DNA of 64,000 bases from Archegozetes longisetosus. Lineage: Eukaryota; Arthropoda; Arachnida; Sarcoptiformes; Trhypochthoniidae. Below are positions 23,235-34,641 of the stretch, piece after piece. The position numbers were made by a program, and so were the translations under genes. Numbering within the stretch: the first letter of the stretch is position 1; the number at the start of each line of letters is the position of its first letter. The notes beneath the pieces were generated by a model. That model was not told the DNA's origin. It saw nothing but the letters and a program-made list of their open reading frames with translations, and ran no database searches. The DNA is taken from contig JAEMBT020000001.1 in assembly GCA_018873245.2 (NCBI GenBank), positions 10,202,220-10,266,219 of the forward strand, written 5' to 3'.

Positions 23235-23813
23235 TAGTGATTAACTTTTTCGGCGTACGCCGAATTATGCCGAATTTTGCCGCCGAATTCGGAAAAAATC
23301 GTTCGGCGTAAACCATGGTCTACGCCGAAAAAACCGAAAAATACCTATTTTTGAATTATTCAAAGCTTTTAGAACGGTATTTTTGCATTAATAAAGCAAT
23401 GTCGAAAGTTTTGAGTAAAGCAAAAACAAACTCTAACATCAATTTTAGTTATGAAGCTTTCACACTATTTTTCACACTATTTGTTAAAAACTGTAAAACA
23501 ATCGCGATTACTTTCTTATGTATTCCTTGCGGTAGTTGTGATGCTGAGAGACCTTTCAGCAAAATGAGAGACTTAAATATTTCTAAAAGAAATCGCATGA
23601 ATTCTCAGACGTTCAAACAGCAAATGCTATTGTATTTTAATGGAGACATTGAAGAAAGACTTATTCATTATTAATTAATTGATTATTAATGTTCTGCTGT
23701 TCAATGATTTGATAATAAAACTCAATTTTATTCATTTAGAGTATTATTAGTTTTTACGCCGAATTTTACCGCCGAATCCGGTTCTCACTATACGCCGAAA
23801 AAGTTAATCACTA
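23235..23813 (+). mobile_element. Non-autonomous hAT element (579 bp) with 8-bp target duplication
   Basis: TIRs TAGTGATTAACTTTTTCGGC and the exact reverse complement are flanked by perfect CATATACA copies (23227-23234 and 23814-23821). An 8-bp duplication is the hAT hallmark. Subterminal repeats of CGCCGAAT type fill both ends. The interior keeps only the C-terminal piece of a transposase. Confidence 0.92.
23315..23674 (+). pseudogene. hAT transposase C-terminal fragment
   Basis: The 119-codon ORF starts inside the left subterminal region. From about residue 70 it carries the hAT C-terminal dimerisation signature (IPCGSCDAERPFSKMRDL, then a KRNRMN stretch). The RNase-H-like catalytic core is absent, so it cannot transpose the element; it is probably a leftover of the internal deletion that made the element. 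Confidence 0.8.
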
Positions 23814-23821
23814 CATATACA

Positions 23822-25779
23822 CAACCTTTTCCATTTCAAATCTTTGAAACTTTTTAGGTAAAATATTTTGTTTTCAATATCAAAACATAAGAGCATGAGC
23901 ATTCAGCTAACTCCTAAACAAAGCTGTGCTGACAACAAACTGGTTATATTAGCTGTCATCGAAAGTCAAACTGGTTACCACGCGGTAACTTTACTCTTTG
24001 ATACCTGTGAACGATTAACTCATATTTAGTTAATACTGAACCATTTATTCTACAGTTGTTTAATTAACTTAATTTAAGAGTAATTTAAGTGTACTGACTG
24101 TCAATCATTGAAATAATTGCGGAATAACCTTCAACTAAATGGTAATAAATAACTAATTTTTAATGATTAAATCAAAAAATATTTAACAATTTAATTTTAT
24201 CTAAATTTTGAGAAACTTAAGCTGTTGAAGCGGTTAAATATAGTTTGAAAATCATACAAACTTTTAAAATATTTTAAATGATTCAAAAAATTATTTATAT
24301 AAAGTAGAAATAAAATAATAGTTCAATTTCTAAGAACTAATATTCGTAACATAAACGTTAACACAAAGCAATCGATGAGGTGAATGTGAGGTTTGCTCTG
24401 CCATATGAGTTGACTCACACCTTAAACAACTCAAACTAGAAGTTGCGTAATAACTTTCAATGTCTGCAAAACGGGAAGTCATGCAATATTCACAAGTATT
24501 ATTTTTATACTCTTTTCAGTTAGTATTGTTAAAGATTCAACTTGTGTGTTAATTATGAAAACAATGTTTTATGAATAGTTTCATAACTAATAAGAAAATT
24601 GACTGTCAAAATGTCAGTTTACATCTAGAGAGTTTACTCTTATAATCATCGTTGCGCTCACATATCCTCAGAGCTAGTCAGTTCAAAATAGGATTTCTAT
24701 GACCTTTCTAAATCAGATTTTTTTGAAGAATAGGATTTCCTTCTACTGACGATTAATGATAAGAAGTGCCACTTTTACTATTATTTTTGCTGATCCTTAA
24801 ATAAATATTTATAATATCTTTTGAATTCATTTTTCAAAATATTTTCCTCTCATTTATGATAGTTTTGACTATATTAGAAATGCTCGAATACTCATTGAAG
24901 AACTAACATTTCAATTGTCTTCATTTGTCAGTACCTTTTGGTCAGCCTTTTTATATGTGTTTTAGGTCATAGCATGACATGACAGTATAGTATGTCGCCA
25001 GATATTTTCGGGGTCAGTTTGCATACAATTCCGAATTTTCTCTTTTTGACTTTGTTTTTAATTAAACAAATGGTAGATGTTTAGCAGAAATTCTGAATCA
25101 TGTTAAACTTGTTTTTAAATTGAACATTACAATCAATGAATGCAATGCAATTGCAGTTTCAAATTCTCTCTTATTACTAGTAAAAGTCAGTTTTTATTCA
25201 GTTATGAGTTTGCCTTGACAAATGAGAGTTTTACTATAAATGGTTTTTCTTAACTCAAAGGAATAATATTTAGCAAAGTCTTTTGAATTACTCTTCTATT
25301 TTACAAAAAAATTGATTTAATACTAGTATCACATAATTTGTTTCAAACTTAGACTGTCCATAATAAACCATATTCGCTAGGTCTTCAAAATTGCATAAAT
25401 AGCATTGAATTCCTAATCATATCAATAACTTTAGCAAAAAATAAAAACCTGTTCCTTATGTGAATATTGTCCATTATTATGTGTAAGAAAAACTGAACTA
25501 TTTAAAAGTGAGGTGACCACGTGGAAGGATGATTCAATTACATAACTTATTGCGTATGAACAGAGCTGTAACGGCTGATGCAATATACGCAAGAACCTAT
25601 CAGACAACCTAATACAGGTGATTTTTATTTTAACATTATAGTGAAATATATTTTCAAAGGAAATGTTGCTCAGTGTTATGTAGATGTTTGTCTATGACTA
25701 ATAATTTCTAACAAACGTGTCGTTCATTGACAACGTTCTCAAATATAAAGACGTCAGCACAAGGACTGATCTACTCGTA
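23822..25779. other. Intergenic, no gene recognised
   Basis: AT-rich, no credible ORF, no clear repeat structure. Confidence 0.4.
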
Positions 25780-25841
25780 CTTCCACTCAAACGCTCAATA
25801 ATTATTGATAAAGTGGAACTCAACTTATTAATTAAACTACT

Positions 25842-25849
25842 TATAAAAG
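25842..25849 (+). promoter_or_regulatory. TATA box of 2OG oxygenase copy 2
   Basis: TATAAAAG, aligned with 1559-1566 of copy 1 and about the same distance from the ATG. Confidence 0.55.
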
Positions 25850-25884
25850 GCGAGACAGGATTTGACAACTCTTAATATCTCGTG

Positions 25885-25941
25885 GTAAAAAAATTTAAGT
25901 TATATAATTAAGATTTTATAAGTTAATTAAATTTTTTTCAG
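25885..25941 (+). other. Probable 5'-UTR intron (57 bp), copy 2
   Basis: Donor CGTG|GTAAAAAA and acceptor TTTTTTTCAG correspond to those of copy 1 (1604-1658), around a shifted interior. Confidence 0.6.
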
Positions 25942-25964
25942 AATTATTTTATTCGATTTAACAA

Positions 25965-26603
25965 ATGGAATCTGAAATTAACTTTGCAAATATTTTAAAC
26001 AAGGACTTTGACAAAAAGTCGATAAAAATGACAAAACTTAATCCTCCAAACCATAGAAAACGATTGGCATTTGTTTTAGAAAATGTATTGACGCCTGAAG
26101 AATGTAAAGCATTGATTGACAGCTCAGAAAGAGGTGGATATTCTGTTGCCCCGATCAATGTTGGAGATCGGGAAATATTTGTCACTGACTACCGCAAAAG
26201 TGCGCGTTTTATGGTTGACGATAAAGAATTTGTATCAATTCTTTGGTCACGTATTTGTGATCAAATTCCGAAAACTTATAAATCACATGAAGTTGTTGGT
26301 CTTAATGAACGATTACGTTTCTTACGTTACGATTCTGGTGATTTTTTCAAACCTCATAGCGACGCGTGTTATATGAGACCTGATGGATCAGAACTGAGTT
26401 TAATTACAACTCAAATCTATTTGAATGAAGGATTTAGAGGTGGAGAAACTACTTTTCTTGATCAATACACTGATAATCGTTTAGGGGTTGTACCCAAAAC
26501 AGGAATGATTCTTGTTTTCGATCAAACTCTATTTCATGAGGGGTCGAAAGTTATTGATGGCAGAAAGTATACGATACGAACTGAGGTTATGTTCCGAAAT
26601 TAA
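25965..26603 (+). CDS. 2-oxoglutarate/Fe(II)-dependent oxygenase, prolyl-4-hydroxylase-like, copy 2
   Basis: An intact 212-codon paralogue of the gene at 1682, same length, no indels, 22 amino-acid differences. The catalytic set is kept: His131, Asp133, distal His191 (LFHEGSK) and Arg205 (TIRTEV). Differences are clustered: residues 32-103 are identical, while 165-172 differ at all eight positions (loop after GGETTF, between the HxD strand and the distal His), and 203-211 differ at four. This loop borders the active site in this fold, so substrate preference could have changed. Alternatively the identical block reflects gene conversion. Promoter and leader-intron signals are conserved. Confidence 0.87.
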   Translation: MESEINFANILNKDFDKKSIKMTKLNPPNHRKRLAFVLENVLTPEECKALIDSSERGGYSVAPINVGDREIFVTDYRKSARFMVDDKEFVSILWSRICDQIPKTYKSHEVVGLNERLRFLRYDSGDFFKPHSDACYMRPDGSELSLITTQIYLNEGFRGGETTFLDQYTDNRLGVVPKTGMILVFDQTLFHEGSKVIDGRKYTIRTEVMFRN

Positions 26604-27235
26604 GCGTTATCAAATCTGTTTAATGGGTTTCACCATCAAACTATTACCGACAAAAATATCGCCTGATTAAAAAAATTTCTATGTAATAGTGATCATCTTC
26701 GATATATAATTGGTTTAAGTCATGTTTGATTTAGATTAGATAAGATTAAGTAACATTAAGTTCGTTTAAGTTAAAGATTAAGTTAAATTAGATTAGATTA
26801 ATTTTAGTAAGAGTAATTAACTATTCGTATATTATAATTCGATTTATATTATATTTAGATTTAATTTTATATCGATTTGGCGCAATATCTAAGTTGCTTT
26901 ATATAATTCATTCAAAATTTAATTTAAGCTTAACATTTAATATATACTCTTCAAATTAAAATTAGAATTTTTCGAAATTTGATATTCATAATAAAGTTTT
27001 TAAAAATTAGTTTATTAATGGAATGATGACTAAAACAATTTTATAACGAATTTAGGATCATTTTAGATTTATTCATGATGAGACCATATTTTTTTCGATG
27101 ATGTTATTGTATAGATATTTTGTTGTGGAACCTGTTTAACCAATATATAAGGTTTTTTATCCACTTGTTAGAAAGTTTGCTTTGTATTATTAAGTAATTC
27201 ATTAGAAGAACTTTTGTTAGCAAGTTTCCTGTTTA

Positions 27236-27895
27236 ATAATTGCAAACAACTTTCAATTTATTCTATGCCCTAATTTATTCTAAGCTATAAACTCTAATAT
27301 TTCTCGATTTTTCACATTTTTGATATGCATTCACTAATTGCTTAAATTTAAATTTATTTCTATTTTGCCTCATAACAGACAGAGTATCAAAACAATGATC
27401 TTTCCAATTTTTATTTAAATAAAATCTAATTTAAAAGCATGAGAAATATGCTGAAAATTCAGTTTAAGTGTAAAATCTTGGGGTTTATTTTTATGAGTAC
27501 CGGATTTTAGTCAAAAGAAATTGCATGAATATTTGAGACTCATGTAATTTTAATCGACTGTGTAGACTAAACATGTTATTGAGATAGACAGATGTGAATA
27601 TGGTTTCTACATATTAAGCCCTTATTCCTATCAATCATATAAGTACATACATGTTACAATTAGAAATCTCAGTTAACTGATTTAACCCTTTTTGTCTAAT
27701 TAAACGCACCAATTTTTCTAAGTGGCAAATTTGGTTTAAGAGAATTAAACTAATAAAAACCATTTTTGTTAGTTACGGAGATTTTTGAGTATAAATTATT
27801 TGTTTATTCTGAGCTATTGTTTTGTCTATAGGGATCATTATTAAATTATTAAGTGAGATTTTCTAACTTATGATAGACATCAACTAAATATTAAC
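27236..27895. other. Intergenic, no gene seen
   Basis: No ORF or repeat of note. Confidence 0.4.
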
Positions 27896-29495
27896 TACAA
27901 CCAATTTTTTGCTAACTGAGAAATGTATGCAAAGCGCATGCGTTAAATACAACCGACAACAATAGGACACAATAACATTGGTAATTTATTGCTGTTAAAC
28001 GTATTTACAAGATACTAATTACTAAATTAATTAAATGACTAATTATGACTCATATTAATAAAATAATTATGTTCACTGGTATTTTCAGATACTATAATAT
28101 TAAATTTGGTTAAATAATGAGATTCAAACTCTTTAACAGTATTTCTAACAGTATTGCCCCAAATTTTAGAATTAATTTGTTTAAAAAAATCAGATAAAAG
28201 ATTTTTTAATTGTTCCAAATTATTATTATAATTAAGTCTTCGAACTAATTTTTTCCAGGTGTTCCAGATGTTTTCAATCGGATTAAGGTGTCACAAACAT
28301 AAGGGGGGTTCTGAGTGGGTGACAATTAAAACTTTTAATTATATCGTCTGCATAATAATTGGGTTTTTTTTTGGATTAATTTTAACAATTTCAAGTAATT
28401 GTACATTCGTTAAATTATCATCAAATTCAATATTATTATTTATTAACCAATCTTTAATTGTTTCCTTATTTGTATTAGTATTGGGTGTTCTATTGTATTG
28501 ATGTGAATGGATTGAACAGTTATCATAAATTACGATTGAATTTTCTGGTAATTGTGGCATAAGTTTAAATCTTAAATAATTTTCAAAGTCTTCTGCATTT
28601 AATTCATTTTTATAAACAATTAACTCGGCATTTGGTATAAATCCGTCCTCATCTCCTGCATTAATTACTGAAAATCGTTGGCCTTTTTCAATGGTTTTAT
28701 TCATTTTTATTTGTTTTGATCAATCGGTTGAAGTGTTTTATTTGGGACGTCATTTTTGTGTGCATGAGTTTCATCGACAAACACAGTTTTTGGCGGGCAA
28801 TATAGCTTTTCAAGTCTTAGTTTTTCAATTAAATAGTCTTTGGTCATATTTTGAATTCTTTGAGTATTAATTAATTGTTGTCTAATTATTTTTCTTGAAT
28901 ATTGGTATCTTTATTTCATTTCGTACATTAATTTATAAAATGTACTGAGTTCATAGTCTTTGAATGAGATTTCATTATTAGGGTCTGATTTCATATAATT
29001 AAAAACGTCTTTTATGAATACACATTTGTTCTGTTTATTCAAATCAATTATAATATTATCGATTAATTCAAAATCATTATGACAGTAAGTATAATAAATA
29101 GTGTTTTTTCTTATTTTTGATGTAGGAATGGCCTTACTACTTTTAATTCGGTAAAAACTGGACATACTTATACCAAAAGTATCACAAACTTCCTTTACTA
29201 AAGTCATTTTTGATCTACCTATTAGTTCCCCTTTTCATTATATACCTTCTCAGTTTTTAATCTCTTATAATATCTTAGAACTGATTTCCTTGTTCTCTCA
29301 TCAATATAATTAGGATTGTTTCTATTAATAAACTCTTTATATTTTGGCATTATTATCGCAATTATAATTATCATTTCAACAATTGGTTTGAAGACATGTT
29401 TGGAGCTCAACACTCGTCTGTTTTGATTGTGATTGTGTCTATATGTAACGCATGCGCTTTGCATACATTTCTCAGTTAGCTATAAATTGGTTGTA
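27896..29495 (-). mobile_element. Tc1/mariner-superfamily transposon, degraded (1.6 kb)
   Basis: TIRs of about 50 bp begin TACAACCAATTT and include a 35-bp block identical at both ends (GCTAACTGAGAAATGTATGC and onward). TA lies at both termini, as expected for IS630/Tc1/mariner. The length fits an autonomous element. The single minus-strand transposase gene inside is broken, so this copy is dead, but the conserved TIRs suggest it moved not long ago. Confidence 0.85.
28339..29350 (-). pseudogene. DDE transposase, frame-broken
   Basis: The N-terminal helix-turn-helix part starts at MPKYKEFINR (29350) and continues after a shift near 29215 with EVCDTFGISMSSFYRIK. First catalytic Asp: FVDETHAHKNDVPNKTLQ, in another frame near 28790-28730. 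Second: SIVIYDNCSIHS near 28527. A candidate third acid lies in the FDDN block near 28418. Several frameshifts and stops separate these blocks. The DET...DN...WL layout is that of the DDE superfamily endonuclease found in Tc1/mariner-like elements. Confidence 0.78.
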
Positions 29496-31267
29496 TATAA
29501 AGATCTGTTTGTAACATTCATAAAAAAAGTGATTAGTTAAAGATTAGATTGAGCTACATCATGATTTGAGCTTTACGCGCATTATAATTGTTTTAAGAAC
29601 TAACCTTTAATCATAAAACCAAATTAAACCAGTTTTTAAAAAATTTTTCAAAACTAATTAAACACACTAGTTTTAAACAAAAAATTAAACCAGCTTAATG
29701 CAACCTCTAGTTATGATTGAGCATAGTTCTTGATCAAGATCTTTGTTATACAGAAAATTATCTTAAAAAGTACTTTAATTCTCGATTTTATAGTAAAATA
29801 GCCATTTTCACATGAATTATCTGACGCAACAAAGTTTTAATTTAACTTCAGATAACCGAATTATTTGTTTACTTTTGGCAAAGAATAAAAGATAAATTTG
29901 ATACCAGTTTACATTTTAAAAAATTAGCAAATAAATTAGAAAATCGTAGAATGGATATATTTTTGAAGTCATTTGAATGCTCAAATTGATTGGTTAAGGT
30001 TTTATGATTGGCGTACAATTAGCAAATCTATCGGCCGGATGGATGTTGCAATAGTATCCTTCACAGCAAATTTTTCGATTGCGACCAAGACCGCAGAATT
30101 CACCGGTTGTGCCACATGTTGTCATTTGTCATTGATGATGATTCTCCAGCAGATACTAACAATACAAAAGTTATCAATAAAATATATAAATGTATTGTAG
30201 AATTCTAAATGCAACGAAAATTAAAATTTAATCTCCTGACTTAAGTAATATTATAAACTTCAGTTTTGCTCGTATTCCGATTAAGACAGAGAAATATGAA
30301 TACTCTCTCAAATTTAGCAAAATACAGCTCCATTTTAAATTTAATAAATAATCAAATAAAACGCTTCTATTTTTATAGAAGGTCTTGTTCAATGTGGAAT
30401 AGCGATTGATTGAAGTTCTTTATTTTAGATATTTTTGGTTAACACTTCCGCCACGATGTCAGAAATTAATTTTTTATTTTTGAATAACTGCATATTTATT
30501 ACTTTGTACATGTAATATCAGATGATTAAGTAAATATAGGTTAGAAATATTATTGTGCAATCGAATATTAACCCTTCTGTGGAATGGTTTGAGAACTATC
30601 GCTTTTATTACTCGTGGCTGAAAAAAATTAGGCGAGTCTAAAGTCACTCTAGGGGTTGCCTAATCGTGCCTCCGGGATCTGATCGATTATTTTTGAAGTA
30701 GATCTCAATACAAGCAAAAATCAATTTTTCGATTTATAAATCTTTGTAATTTATGTAAATAAACGTAATTTTTAAAAATATATATATTAATCTTTCATCC
30801 AGTAGAATTGAGTAGGATCAAATCGATTTGGTCAAGTTGATTTGCTTGGTTAACCATCAGGCAAACTTGGCATGTTCCTTTCAAGCTATGCTACGATATG
30901 CTCTGAAAATTAATTATTAAGGAATTTTTATAACTTTGAACAAAACTTAATACCTCCTATCTTCTGTTATAGATGAAGAAATTTCGATATATATGCTAAA
31001 ACATCTGAGCTTATGATTAATATATATTGAGTCGTTAATAAAACAAAGTATCTGTAGTAAAGGCGTTTATGAATTGAGCTGAACTTTGAATTGTCGAGCT
31101 CAAGTCTGGACGCTTTGTCACACTATCTATAAAATAAAAGTAGATCAAAAACATTTGCACAGAGAATGTTGTTTTGTTTGAAAGAAATTCATAACATGTT
31201 TATGCGAAACTTAGAAAATATTATTAATAATTTAATTCAATATTTTTATGCTCATACAAATGCATTT
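29496..31267. other. Intergenic, no gene recognised
   Basis: AT-rich. The ORF at 29973-30200 has no family features. A small hairpin-like block (TTAGGCGAG ... TTGCCTAA) lies near 30630-30662. Confidence 0.4.
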
Positions 31268-31349
31268 TACAGGGTGTTTGATTTTTATTTTGACACATTA
31301 AACGCAATATTTAATTCAAAATGTCAAAATAAGAATGAAACACTCTGTA
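31268..31349 (+). mobile_element. 82-bp Tc1/mariner-type MITE, copy 2
   Basis: TACAGGGTGTTTGATTTTTA at the left and its near reverse complement ending CACTCTGTA at the right, with inner TTTTGACA/TGTCAAAA arms. It is almost a perfect hairpin. Same length as 8058-8139, opposite orientation. Confidence 0.82.
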
Positions 31350-31986
31350 TTATTGCTTAAAGCTTGTGCCGTATGTACTTATATACAGGCCATCCTTTTG
31401 ATATCTTAGGATTACCTGCAACTAAGTTTCGAGAAATTACTTTTTTACTTTAATGTTTCTCAAGTGGATTAATGATGGAAATTAATGTTCATTAGATTGT
31501 AATCAAGTTTACTAACATTAAATCTTTTAAAAGGCTCTTCAAATAAATTCGTCGATAGCTTTCTAATAAAATATAATTTATTTGTAGAACATGTAAAGCA
31601 AACCAGATGTGAATAACATTGCGACTTATAATCTATAATATTATTAAGTACAGAGTGGTTAATTTAGAGATTATAGTGAAATGATTTCCATAACTTTTCT
31701 TATGAGTATGTCAAAAGATATTTTGATAGAAAATATTTTTAAAATATATGTTTCAAGTTAATAAAAAAATCTTTAGAGTGAGTTATTTTTTAAGCAAAAA
31801 TAGGAAATGGAAATAAATACAACAAACTATAACTGAATAAGTTTTTTAAACTCTTAAAAATTAATTAACGGTTTTCTAATTCAATAATTAGGCTTAATTA
31901 AAAACAGCAAGCAGTGGTTTGAGCTTTGTTTCGTGCAACTTAAACTTGTTGATCGTCAAAGCTATCACTTCATTGAATTCGCCAGT
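31350..31986. other. Intergenic
   Basis: No gene seen; 3' side of the gustatory-receptor-like gene. Confidence 0.35.
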
Positions 31987-33962
31987 TTATGCGTTAATAG
32001 AAAGTATCGACAAAATATTGCGAATATCTCTATTGAGAAAAACTACCGCATTAAATATTAAATCCAGTATAAATAGAAGGTAAATTTTTACTTTGGATGC
32101 CATAATAGATGTTATAACAAATTGATTTCCACACGAAAAGCCTATCATATCTCTTATCTGACCAACTCTTTCTATTGCATTCAGTAACTGAAAAGTATTT
32201 TTCAAAATAAGTATTGCCAAATCTGACTATTATATAATTTTATCTTGATGTGAAATTTAGTTATTCGATAAACATCAGGATTCTCGCTTACTCTAAGAGC
32301 GCCAATACATACCCCAGACCTAATTTAACCAAACTCATTACTTTTTTGCGAAACATAACTCCATACAGAAGTTCAATCCTGATTGAACACTAAATACATA
32401 TGTTTAGCACACTGGAATGATAATGTAGTGGAATATTGTGTTTGATAAGGAACTCTATCTTGAATGAAGTGATAATTTCTTGTGTGACCTGACTTAACAT
32501 AACCAACTAAAATTAAAACAGTATTCATCCACATCAGTGTTACTATTGGTTTCCCTCTTTATAACCAAAGTGTTGCTGGGTAAGTGATAAAAAGCCAAGA
32601 ATCAATTAGTAATAATTTTTAAATAGCTTCAGTATCAATTTGAAGATTATCGTACATAAAAGATAGTATTATATCTGATTCATTAGCCTCAAACCTTTAT
32701 AGGCCAAAAATACTCGTCTTATGGACTGAATCAAGCCCATATAGCGCTTTATGGGAGACACTCTATAGTATATGTCATTTAGCTAGCTTGAACTAAGGAG
32801 ATGGCGCTAAGAGTAGGAGAGCATTCGGACTTTAAACACAAAACAAAAATTTCGGATCTCTTTTTTCGATGAAACTTACCTTTAATTTGTGTTTGGTATT
32901 TATTAGAGCAATTGTATAAAAATTGAATTTTTGCAAATACTTGTATGACTTTCTTGATTCTTCATTAACCGATGCAATAATTATGTTGAAAATCAGATGA
33001 AATGATAGACAACCAATATTATGTAAATTGAATGTTAATAGAATTAATGAACGTAAATTTCAAAATAAGATTTGTTGTAACAACATTAGATTCAATGGAA
33101 TCAAAGTGTAATTAAAAACAAAGTAGATATTCTTCCAAAATTTGTTATAACTTATAATTGTATTACAGATACTGTTATGCTCCGCAATGATTTCATTCAA
33201 AACTTTATACTCAAAAAATATTTTATAAGTTATATTAGATATGAATTTCTCAAAGGATTTGAATCTAAGTCTACAGTAATTACACACTATATAAAAGTAA
33301 AAGAAACTGTAAGTTAGAACCAAAACAATTGGATAAGATACCGACAAATATAATAATCTGCTTAAAACTTCAAATTTGATAATTTGAGACCAATCACCAA
33401 GTGAAAGAACAACTAATATAGTCAAAAGTGTGGCACTACTGTAAGAAATTAAAATTCCTATCCTTAATGCTTTTCTCATGAACTTTATTTTAACAATAAA
33501 TTCTCTTGTGAGGTCTGCATCAAAACTAATACTAGCATTGAATCTTTGCATTCCTTTCAGAATCTGAATCACCTGAAACCATTCCATATGACTGTTATAA
33601 TTGAATATTAAAGCAATACCAAACGACAACATGATTGTCATCAAAAGTGATATAATATTGAAGAGTGGTATTCCTCCCACGTATTGTAACATATCAAAGA
33701 ATATATCAGCACTTACATTTTTATAGATTATTGAATAGACTACCTCACGAAAGGTGGGAACAAATAACCAGATGATCAGAGCATTACACTTGATATTTTG
33801 AAGTATTCTCTTTCTCTTATTCTCTAAATAATAATTCGAAACAATTTTGTGAATGAGACCATATTTATAGAGAGGTAGGTCAATATCATTTATGACTAAT
33901 TCGTTAATGTTAACTTCATTATCAGAATCAATACTGTTTTCTCTTTTATTATAACTAGGCAT
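31987..33962 (-). pseudogene. Gustatory-receptor-like chemoreceptor 1, with in-frame TGA
   Basis: Exon 1 runs from ATG 33962 to 32880 (361 codons), then a GTAAGT donor and a 692-bp intron, then exon 2 at 32187-31987 (66 codons and stop); phase 0 on both sides. Several hydrophobic helices are followed by the receptor-family block HNSICNTIISYNKFWKN and, in the last exon, RDMIGFSCGNQFVITSIMA, the C-terminal pattern of arthropod gustatory receptors. An in-frame TGA at 33060-33062 cuts the protein at 300 residues, although TM-like sequence continues in the same frame to the donor. The stop is not in a homopolymer. If real, the copy is a pseudogene lacking the last helices; receptors of this class are often lost this way. 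The full form would be about 427 residues, normal for the family. Confidence 0.8.
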
Positions 33963-34272
33963 GTCGAACTAATTATTTCGAAACCGAAAAGAGAAACTTC
34001 TTTTTATAAATGCATCGAATAAATGTATATTTTAGGAACAATTATTCATCGCTTAGCAACGTATAATACTAGCACACTGTTTTCTATCGCAAATATTCGT
34101 TAATAGCACGTTTTTAAAAATATAGTATGACCCCGATTGTTAACTCGTCGGTTCAATGAAATCTACAGGCTGTTTCACTTAAAAGTAGTTTTTTTAAGTT
34201 TTAGTAACTACTAAACGAGTGAGAGTTTTTTGATAACTTTTTTTGTCTGTTGACAATTTGTCATTATCAAAT

Positions 34273-34641
34273 ATGTCATTTTCAAATAAACAAAAAGTCT
34301 ATATGTCGGAAGAAGAGGCACAATCGAATGGCTATGTTTCATGACCTTACGGCTGCAGACTTTTTCTTTGGGGCTACTTGAACGAGAGTTTTTATTCGTG
34401 GTCTAAGAGTCAAGGGGAACTGAAGCAACTTATTACTGAGGAATTTAATAAAATTCCTCAGGATATGATAGCCAAAGCTTTTCGTTCAGTTTCCAAGCGG
34501 TTTGAGTTGCGCCAGGGTATGGAAGAAAATAGTTCAAACTCCACAAAAGGTAAAAGAAAAAGGCGGGTAGGCCCTTGTACCATTAAAAAATCTTGCCCAA
34601 GGTGCGCAAAATCCAAATCCATTCCCAAGTTGAGTCAATAA
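34273..34641 (+). pseudogene. Mariner-like transposase with internal deletion
   Basis: A short N-terminal piece (MSFSNKQKVYMSEEEAQ, from 34273) is followed almost at once by the C-terminal block DLTAADFF.WGYL near 34345 (third catalytic Asp region), with a frame change. ELKQLITEEFNKIPQDMI and SVSKRFELRQG follow. The DNA-binding domain and most of the catalytic core are gone. This layout suggests an internally deleted copy rather than slow erosion. Confidence 0.7.

Larger units (their letters stand above)
25780..27235. repeat. Segmental duplication, copy 2
   Basis: Direct-orientation paralogue of 1480-3560 without the 643-bp MITE. Homology covers promoter, leader intron, CDS and 3' flank, and fades after the block TTAGAAGAACTT near 27200. 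Confidence 0.8.

Noticed and set aside
28259-28501. 80-codon plus-strand ORF
   Set aside because: Antisense shadow of the DDE transposase on the minus strand.
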